Shown in pieces: positions 60,901-64,000 of a stretch of DNA of 64,000 bases (position 1 is the stretch's first letter; each line of letters starts with the position of its first letter). A program made the translations under genes and the position numbers. The stretch is from assembly GCA_000149265.1 (NCBI GenBank), contig CH002001.1:254079-318078 (forward strand), read 5' to 3'. A model generated the notes under the pieces. That model was not told the origin of the DNA, ran no database searches, and worked only from the letters and a program-made list of their open reading frames with translations. The stretch is from Ciona savignyi (lineage: Eukaryota; Chordata; Ascidiacea; Phlebobranchia; Cionidae).

Positions 60901-62925
60901 ATACGAAATAAAAGTAAATTGTCCATAAACTTCAAAACTTAATATATTACTAATTGTATAAAATTGATATAATTTGCTGCATTTTAAAGAAAACTGTGAA
61001 AATCCTACATTGCTAGATGACCAGCCATTTCTGATCCCGGATTCCATTGAAGGTCAACCACAGAGAGATCGGGAGATTTGTCGATGAGAAAGAGCAGAAA
61101 TGGTGTCTTTGTGGGCTTGTTCTGGGGAGGATGATATGTGAATATAACAGTTTAATGCTGGACATTTAGAATTTAACGATTGTCCGCGAAAACAGTGTAA
61201 TTAAACTTTGAAATGATTCATTTAAATCTACTGGGATGAGACCTTAAGCACTATCAGGGTAAATTGCTAAGGACACAAAGAACAATTGAAAATAGAGCTC
61301 CGACCGATTAACTCAGTGGGTTAGTACGGCGTCTTTCAGATGATGAGTTGTAGGTTTGAAACTCGTCACCAGCGAGTTCTGTCCTTGGAAATAGCACTTA
61401 ACGGACATTGCCTAATCCTAGTGAAAAGATGGGTTTCACCAAGGAAAAGATGGGTTTAAAGGAACTTATGAATTATACACAACACATTGCAATAGCTCCG
61501 GTAACCCAACGGTGGGCACGAGGTAATCTGATTGGCCGTGTGTTAATCTACTTGGTTATCCCATTCACAGGGATAAACATGAACATCCTACCCCCTATCT
61601 ATCTAATAAACAAGAAATAGAGATAGTTCCACAAAATGAAAAGCTCTAATCCAATCCCATTACCTTATTCATGAGGTTGCGGACATCAAAGAACAAAACT
61701 TGAAGACCTTTCTCACTGCTACTGCATACAGCGAGTGTCATGTTATCCGAGCTCACAGCGAGCCAGCAGGGGGCAGCACGGAGCACCACGGAAACGAGAG
61801 CAGCGACATTTTTGGTCCCGTTTGTTGCCGCAGTCAACAAACCATTTGTGGAAAACACCTGTATTTAAACATAACGGTGTCTTTTATCAAACAATAAAAA
61901 TTAGATAAGATTCAAAAGTATGGGGTTAACATGAGTTTGTACATTTGATATGGTAAAATACTAATAAAGGGCCAAAAATCCATTAAATTTTGGGTGAGTA
62001 AGAACATCTTTGGTTTGGAATCTTTAGGATTTAAACTTCTACTTATTATATCCCTACTTACTTAGAGTACAATTACTTTTTCACAATACTGGTCACATCA
62101 TTTTATTACCTTAAAACCATCTACTGAGCCACTAAACACTATGCCATACTGGTTAGCAACTGCTAATAATGAAGTTCGATACTTTGGTTGATTTGAAATT
62201 TCTTCCGCATTCTCTTCAAATGATAATTGTCCAAACTCACGAAACAAAAATTCTTTTGGCTGAAAAACAAAAAACTTTTTAGCCAGACCAATAAGTGAGG
62301 TGGGTTTGTGAGACTACTTTCAATCGAAGGTACTCTGGTTTGAAACTGGTAGCTAGCTAATCGATTGTGTCTGTGTGCAAGGCACTCAACGGACATTGCC
62401 TGAACTTAGCAGAATAATGGGTTCTACCAAATTGAAGAAACATGTGAATCATACACAACACACTGCAATAGCTCCAGTAAACTGGCAGTGGTCACGAGGT
62501 GATCTGACGATTGCTTGTATGTTAACCCCCTTGGTTTTACCATTTGTGGAGATAAACATTCTACCCTATCCTAAAACACGAATATCGTTGGGGTGAAAAA
62601 GGGCGGGAGAAATCGGAATAGTTTTTGTGTAACCTAATACATCTCTTATTTAAATAACGTGTATTAAGTGTGTTGCTTAAAGACATAACTGATTTAATAT
62701 AAGCTGGTTTAAATCCCACAACATTCACTTTTAGCATCATATAATATCCTTAATCCAATGGCCTGAAAATAAAATCAGGGCCTTTAAAAAGGAGGTACAA
62801 TTTTTAATAATTAGTTGGTATAAACTTTTTAAAAATAGGGTGTCATGTCCATTTAAAATATATTATAACGATCTTCTTACACTTTTCTGGGTCTCTGGTG
62901 GAAATGAATCTTCTTCTTCTGCCAT
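33488..62925 (-). CDS. nup214: Nuclear pore protein Nup214 (CAN), 38 coding exons
   Basis: Cytoplasmic-face FG nucleoporin, the docking site for the mRNA-export helicase Ddx19 and for export receptors (known for the family). Exons, 5' to 3': 62925-62881, 62259-62110, 61858-61664, 61121-61009, 60639-60548, 59737-59667, 58269-58032, 56656-56538, 55438-55315, 54518-54358, 53636-53496, 53025-52918, 52232-52174, 51898-51786, 50617-50549, 49652-49483, 48667-48458, 47890-47762, 47268-47168, 46649-46563, 45862-45696, 45244-45125, 44563-44507, 43969-43874, 43527-43376, 42890-42817, 42274-42153, 41323-41213, 40502-40419, 39680-39547, 38858-38762, 38487-37288, 36850-36794, 36153-36138, 35786-35677, 34997-34845, 34437-34284, 33929-33488. 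Every junction is AG/GT and phase-consistent; total 5841 nt, 1946 aa (human 2090). Diagnostic stretches matching vertebrate NUP214 as I recall it: [32 protein letters not shown]. Exons 22-23 flank a sequence gap that could hide another exon. Exons 22, 23 and 31 rest mainly on splice signals and phase. Confidence 0.95.
34284..34997 (-). CDS. nup214: nup214 exons 36-37: FG-rich tail
   Basis: Exon 36 (34997-34845) encodes ENKSLFGNTGSFSTFGQQ, then AFGKPSVFGSVTSQPQ and an Ala/Gly run. Its phase-1 donor GTGGGT sits inside a (GGT)n stretch, so slippage there moves or duplicates the splice site. Exon 37 (34437-34284) encodes GFGTPPVFGGSAGFGAKPTF, GSPPSFGGFGSAASPAFG and ends DKPFGFSS. Both align with the human C-terminal FG clusters. 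Confidence 0.9.
34514..34725 (-). mobile_element. SINE-A in nup214 intron 36
   Basis: GATAGGATATTCATGTTTAT through AAGGACACAACCGACTA; head missing. Confidence 0.75.
35027..35640 (+). repeat. 53-bp minisatellite, about 11 units, nup214 intron 35
   Basis: Unit contains GGAGCTTATATCCAGGTT and GAAGTGAGTAATTGGATTTG. Units to the left are nearly identical; those to the right differ (TTCTTTTGTGTAATGAG). On the gene strand each unit holds CTGGATATAAG, close to the microexon 34 text CTGGATATAG. Confidence 0.9.
35677..35786 (-). CDS. nup214: nup214 exon 35: GGGFFSGLG motif, acceptor inside a minisatellite
   Basis: Encodes [20 protein letters not shown] then EASNANPFAASTQSS, aligning with human NUP214 [20 protein letters not shown]. 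The acceptor CCACATTTCCCAG|TGTTTCC is the last copy of a 43-44 bp tandem repeat that extends upstream to about 36090, so several near-identical acceptors precede the productive one. Unit lengths of 43 and 44 mean that use of an upstream copy would usually change the frame. Confidence 0.9.
35776..36090 (-). repeat. nup214: 43-44 bp minisatellite carrying the exon 35 acceptor, about 7 units
   Basis: On the gene strand each unit reads CCGCAAATATT ... CCCCACATTTCCCAG|TGTTTCC. The acceptor CCACATTTCCCAG is repeated intact in most units; the last copy is the one that joins in frame to the GGGFFSGLG exon. Confidence 0.9.
36138..36153 (-). CDS. nup214: nup214 microexon 34 (16 nt)
   Basis: A 16-nt exon between a strong acceptor (TGTTTCTATTTCAG) and a strong donor (GTAAGTCC). 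It enters in phase 1 and leaves in phase 2, which is exactly what is needed to join exon 33 (ends phase 1) to exon 35 (starts phase 2). It encodes E-S-T-G-Y plus the first part of Ser. Without it, exons 33 and 35 would not be in frame. No transcript evidence is available here. Confidence 0.75.
36420..36775 (+). mobile_element. Two partial SINE-A copies in nup214 intron 33
   Basis: Two body-to-tail fragments in tandem (about 36420-36560 and 36600-36775), each with CTGCAATAGCTCTGGTA-like text and an AACATGAATAT tail. Confidence 0.65.
37085..37190 (+). mobile_element. SINE-A fragment, degraded, nup214 intron 32
   Basis: CTGAACCCAGTGGAATAATG and CAATCATTCACAAAAAGCTG match the SINE-A body. Confidence 0.5.
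37288..38487 (-). CDS. nup214: nup214 exon 32: giant FG-repeat exon
   Basis: A 1200-nt exon, open throughout, entered in phase 1 and left in phase 1. The first 150 codons are Ser/Pro/Gly-rich (SSVMRSSSASAAFFKAQAAA, later PFQLGGAKPLGVG). The remainder is about 21 tandem 30-nt units (37345-37985) encoding variants of ASTTSSFGAP, so FG dipeptides recur every ten residues; a few units have FA or LG in place of FG. Near-identity of neighbouring DNA units points to recent unequal exchange. The opposite strand is also open for 286 codons only because the repeat period is a multiple of three; it is not a gene. Confidence 0.93.
38515..38745 (+). repeat. A-rich minisatellite, about 30 bp units, nup214 intron 31
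   Basis: About seven units of AAACTTAAAAAAATATCAAG plus a poly-A run. On the gene strand it supplies a long T-rich tract upstream of the exon 32 acceptor. Confidence 0.8.
40046..40312 (-). mobile_element. SINE-A in nup214 intron 29
   Basis: Nearly full length, with CTTGCCCAAGGACACAAT and a head ending ACCACCAAGCTATG. Confidence 0.75.
40689..41168 (+). mobile_element. TA-flanked MITE with a nested SINE-A, nup214 intron 28
   Basis: Inverted ends GAGCTGGGCGTAATTA ... TTATTGATTG side reading CCAAGCTC, each next to TA, as in Tc1/mariner-type insertions. Split by a SINE-A at 40774-40986; MITE length without it is about 267 bp. Confidence 0.65.
40774..40986 (-). mobile_element. SINE-A nested in a TA-flanked MITE
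   Basis: GATAGGATATTCATC through CCCAAGGACACAGCC, interrupting the MITE at 40689-41168. Confidence 0.8.
41440..41590 (-). mobile_element. SINE-A fragment, nup214 intron 27
   Basis: ATCGTCAGATTATCTCG through TGCCTAAATACGCAACC. Confidence 0.6.
41640..41990 (+). repeat. Unassigned repetitive stretch, nup214 intron 27
   Basis: Two direct pieces around TCGGTAAAAACTGTTTTAAA (41715, 41887) and palindromic TGTGCCGCGGCACA (41790). Looks like fragments of an inverted-repeat element; family not determined. Confidence 0.4.
43573..43852 (+). mobile_element. Two SINE-A fragments in inverted orientation, nup214 intron 24
   Basis: A minus-strand tail fragment (43573-43664) abuts a plus-strand body-plus-tail fragment (43665-43852), giving an imperfect inverted repeat that could fold in the pre-mRNA. 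Confidence 0.7.
44034..44438 (+). mobile_element. TA-flanked MITE, about 405 bp, nup214 intron 23
   Basis: Left GGCTGGGCGTAATTACG, right AATTACGCCCAATTC next to TA. Rich in internal GTAATTACG motifs, and the largest member of this family here. Confidence 0.65.
44801..44943. other. Assembly gap (143 N)
   Basis: Run of Ns inside nup214 intron 22. Exons on both sides are compatible in phase, but a hidden exon cannot be excluded. Confidence 0.99.
45455..45712 (+). repeat. nup214: 21-bp minisatellite copying the exon 21 splice donor, about 12 units
   Basis: Units of CACACCTGGTATTGATGACAT and close variants. On the gene strand each is ATGTCATCAATACCAGGTGTG, i.e. contains CAG|GTGTG as in the real exon 21 donor at 45696/45695, which forms the last unit of the array. 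Confidence 0.9.
45696..45862 (-). CDS. nup214: nup214 exon 21: conserved basic motif, donor beside a minisatellite
   Basis: Encodes about 56 residues ending in [25 protein letters not shown], the most recognisable motif between the coiled coil and the FG tail of NUP214 (human KLSPMKQAQLRNFL...RKTPPVRS). The exon ends TTTCAG before GTGTGTGATG. The next 240 bp of intron consist of about 12 units of 21 bp that each repeat the same AG|GTGTGATG donor context. Confidence 0.92.
45930..46225 (+). mobile_element. Possible hAT-like fragment with GCGGCCC motifs
   Basis: Starts CAGGGATGTCCAAAGTGCGG, typical of hAT ends, with further GCGGCCC motifs at 46170 and 46200. The right end is not clear. Confidence 0.4.
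46563..49652 (-). CDS. nup214: nup214 exons 16-20: coiled-coil region
   Basis: Residues about 600-831. Exon 16 encodes a heptad-rich acidic segment (ESLSNEVKDFEVELNNFFAE). Exon 17 continues with EVKTIRTVSIEAFAAVQQ and ends in SRPLDMADQRKML. Exon 18 gives EIRTLHQYVRNSIRDADAAL; exons 19-20 give a Gln/Leu-rich helix and LRLLNTACSPANL. In the vertebrate protein this region pairs with NUP88 and NUP62 to anchor the subcomplex (family knowledge). Introns here contain a hAT MITE (48081-48321) and a SINE (47371-47585). Confidence 0.92.
46850..46965 (+). mobile_element. TA-flanked MITE fragment, nup214 intron 19
   Basis: Only the right end is clear: CCTAATTACGCACGCCCAGC followed by TCTA. Confidence 0.5.
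47371..47585 (+). mobile_element. SINE-A in nup214 intron 18
   Basis: GTTGCAAATTTGAAACTGGTC head, TTGGGCAAGGCACTTAACGG, then a diverged tail. Confidence 0.65.
48081..48321 (-). mobile_element. hAT-type MITE, 241 bp, nup214 intron 17
   Basis: Ends CAGTGTTTTCTCAAATG ... AATTGAGAACCACTG; flanks ATATAGGG / GTATAGAG (6 of 8). Confidence 0.75.
48700..48795 (+). repeat. Short AT-rich tandem repeat in nup214 intron 16
   Basis: Three to four units of about 31 bp (AATTTGACAAAATTAAAATT type). Confidence 0.7.
49062..49152 (-). mobile_element. SINE-B fragment, nup214 intron 16
   Basis: TTTCAAACCCACTAAGAGCTC and CATTAACCATTCGGCAACAG on the + strand. Confidence 0.5.
50261..50512 (+). mobile_element. SINE-A in nup214 intron 15
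   Basis: TTAATAGTCTGGTGGATTAG head through AAATATCCTG tail. Confidence 0.8.
51380..51661 (+). mobile_element. SINE-A, full length, nup214 intron 14
   Basis: GACCGGTTAGTCTGGCGG head, CCGGTAACCCGACGGTGGGC body, tail ATATCCTATCCTA. Confidence 0.85.
52661..52890 (+). mobile_element. SINE-A in nup214 intron 12
   Basis: CAGTTAGTCTGGTGGTTTAG head with the B-box part deleted; intact body and tail. Confidence 0.8.
54062..54299 (+). mobile_element. SINE-A in nup214 intron 10
   Basis: GCGTTGCCTTTCAATCAAAA head through a triple TATCC tail, 59 bp short of exon 10. Confidence 0.8.
54358..62925 (-). CDS. nup214: nup214 exons 1-10: N-terminal beta-propeller
   Basis: Residues 1 to about 436. In NUP214 this region folds as a seven-bladed beta-propeller that binds the DEAD-box helicase DDX19 at the cytoplasmic side of the pore (family knowledge). 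The start is the ATG at 62925, followed by an acidic N-terminus (MAEEEDSFPPETQK). Blade-like segments follow that align with the human protein: [78 protein letters not shown] and PILCLLSTHHQLCLYH, ending in LKELSVEGER. Exon sizes run from 45 to 238 nt. A TTTAG lies about 22 nt upstream of the ATG and could be a spliced-leader acceptor; that is inference only. Confidence 0.93.
54595..54864 (+). mobile_element. hAT-type MITE, 270 bp, nup214 intron 9
   Basis: Inverted ends CAGGGGTCGACAACCT ... AGGTTGTCACCCCTG; 8-bp flanks GGTTAATG / GGTTAGTG. Confidence 0.8.
54877..55139 (+). mobile_element. SINE-A in nup214 intron 9
   Basis: Head diverged; AATTGAAGGAACGTGTTAAT and CGGTGGGCGTGAGGTGATCT in the body; tail AAACATGAATATTC. 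Confidence 0.75.
55491..55675 (-). mobile_element. SINE-A, truncated, nup214 intron 8
   Basis: TAGGATAGGATAGGATATTC tail through CACATTAAACCGTTGGG, 53 bp upstream of exon 9 on the gene strand. Confidence 0.8.
56299..56507 (+). mobile_element. TA-flanked MITE, 209 bp, nup214 intron 8
   Basis: TA|GAGCTGGGC ... ACGCCCAACTC|TA, with repeated ACGTAATTTCGTAATTACG motifs. Confidence 0.65.
56697..56883 (+). mobile_element. hAT-type MITE, 187 bp, nup214 intron 7
   Basis: Ends CGGGCATGGGCAAC ... TTTGCCCACCCCTG; target duplication TTCTGGAG / TTCTAGAG. It starts 40 bp upstream of the exon 8 acceptor region. Confidence 0.75.
57692..57942 (+). mobile_element. hAT-type MITE, 251 bp, nup214 intron 7
   Basis: Ends CAGTAATTCTCAATG ... 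CATTTGAGAAACACTG; 8-bp flanks CACTAGAA / CACTAGAG. Related to 48081-48321 in the opposite orientation (shared GGCGCACTCGCGC-type interior). Confidence 0.8.
58541..59430 (+). mobile_element. piggyBac-type MITE, 890 bp, nup214 intron 6
   Basis: Flanked on both sides by TTAA (58537-58540 and 59431-59434). Inverted ends CCCTTAGACGACGACGG ... CCGTCGTCGTCAAAGGG. No transposase ORF; internally two related segments around CAGCTTTGTAATACATTAC (59170) and CAACTTTGTAATAGATTG (59315), with TGACGTCATC motifs. Confidence 0.8.
60176..60509 (+). mobile_element. hAT-type MITE, 334 bp, nup214 intron 5
   Basis: Ends CAGGGGTTCTTAAACTTCTC ... AAAGTTTAAGAACCACTG; 8-bp flanks GTATATAG / GTCTATAG. Confidence 0.8.
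61302..61605 (+). mobile_element. SINE-A, full length, nup214 intron 3
   Basis: CGACCGATTAACTCAGTGGG head through CATGAACATCC tail; contains a short internal duplication (GAAAAGATGGGTTT twice). Confidence 0.8.
62283..62573 (+). mobile_element. SINE-A, full length, nup214 intron 1
   Basis: CCAATAAGTGAGGTGGG head through GATAAACATTCTACCC tail. Confidence 0.75.
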
Positions 62926-63036
62926 GTTCTTCTTATTGAGCTTGCTAAACAATATTACTAAGTGCACAATACAAATAATAAATGTATTTCAGCTGTAATT
63001 GGAATTTTAATTATTAAAATGCTGAATTTAAACACA

Positions 63037-63240
63037 GACATCAGATTACCTATATTCACCGATTAGGTAGCCGGAGCGATTGTATATGATTGAAACGGTC
63101 CTTAAGTTTTAGTAAAACCCATAACTTAGTACAGGCGATGTCCAATAAGTGCCTTGCCCGAGTATACAACCTACTAGCTAGTGACTAGTTTCTAACTTGC
63201 AACCCTTCGGCTGAAAGACACACACACTAGTTCACTGAGA
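63037..63240 (-). mobile_element. SINE-A, degraded, upstream of nup214
   Basis: CATCAGATTACCTATATTC through a head CACACTAGTTCACTGAGATA. Confidence 0.6.
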
Positions 63241-63249
63241 TATGTAGAT

Positions 63250-64000
63250 GCCCAGTTGATTCCAGTACGGAAGCTAAAGTTGTGAGATGTCAAATAACAA
63301 ACGCAATAAACTAAATAGACAATCACTGGCCAGTACTTAAATGATTCACAAAGGTAAACGGGCTGAGAAACATTTTCATACCAATTATTACACAACTGCT
63401 TCTTTATACAGGCTATACAAAAAATAAAAATAAAGGGTATACAAATAATACGATAAAATAAATATTGGCAATATAGGGTTAAATGGGTTTCATATCACAT
63501 GAGTGCAATAACCAACTGAGTAAAATGATGGGTACACGTATGTATTTTTATGCAATGTTGATAGTACACAACATTGTGTTATCATTTGATAAGAAGTTTT
63601 TATCTATTAAATATATTCTTTAAGATTATGTAAGATAGCAATATGTTGTTATATTATAATGGTTGCATAATACTAGTGTATCCTCATAAAATTAAATTCG
63701 CTTTATCATAATTCAATTTAAGAACGATCACGGCACAGTTGAAGAAGATACAAAATCCTAACCGTAAGAAAACTGTGTTGTATGTTGCAAAACGTACATT
63801 GTGCAGGGAGGTAGATAACTAAAAAGACAAAGTGTTTAGCAGGTAATGTTAGGAAATAAAATAAAAGCACTTTCCAACGGTAAATTTGCATGGGTTAATT
63901 AGAAATGATAGTGTTATAACTTTTCGGTATTCTCTGCCATGCAAAAGTTTGGTGCTTTAACCGGAGCTATACATGTTTTTAAATGCGTAGGGTTTGCATA
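63250..64000. other. AT-rich upstream stretch, nothing recognised
   Basis: No exon, RNA gene or repeat family could be supported here. It lies upstream of nup214 on the gene strand, and any promoter would be expected in 62926-63036 or beyond the degraded SINE. Confidence 0.5.

Overview
The window reads as AT-rich metazoan nuclear DNA, probably from an ascidian tunicate of the Ciona type. This rests on a chordate-like NUP214 gene split into many small exons, introns full of tRNA-derived SINEs and short inverted-repeat transposons, compact intergenic spaces, and AG acceptors a few bases upstream of start codons that would suit spliced-leader trans-splicing. The species is inference; nothing in the sequence names it. 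There are two assembly gaps (13866-13965 and 44801-44943).

Left part, about 1-32.5 kb: a head-to-tail array of a two-gene cassette on the + strand, present three times with a spacing near 10 kb. Each cassette holds (i) a seven-exon gene for a small secreted-looking protein with six mature cysteines, which I do not recognise, and (ii) about 300 bp further on, behind a conserved TATA box, a gene for an R4-like RGS protein (GTPase activator for G-alpha subunits). The copies decay in a complementary way. The secreted gene reads through in cassette 1 but not in 2 or 3. The RGS body reads through in cassette 3 but not in 1 or 2. Between the cassettes lies a second repeated block ('block A') with a short signal-peptide-like ORF and probable 3' ends of an old LTR retrotransposon. 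The stretch 19.2-23.5 kb is a junction zone: an inverted piece of block A, a diverged tandem repeat of about 320 bp, SINEs, remains of a signal-peptide/Ig-like gene family, and a single orphan minus-strand exon.

Right part, 33.5-62.9 kb: one minus-strand gene, nup214 (CAN), the cytoplasmic-face FG nucleoporin. I can place 38 coding exons whose splice phases all agree and sum to 5841 nt (1946 residues plus stop). Order from N to C: beta-propeller (62.9-54.4 kb), linker, coiled-coil region (49.7-46.6 kb), conserved basic motif, then a very long FG/Ser/Thr-rich tail in which one 1200-nt exon and the 442-nt last exon are built largely from perfect-phase minisatellites. Non-coding minisatellites in the same gene overlap or copy splice sites: the exon 21 donor, the exon 35 acceptor, and possibly microexon 34.

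The introns carry at least 17 copies of one tRNA-headed SINE family, several hAT-type MITEs with 8-bp target duplications, a piggyBac-type MITE flanked by TTAA, and a TA-flanked MITE family, one copy of which contains a nested SINE. The last kilobase (63.25-64 kb) shows nothing I can call.
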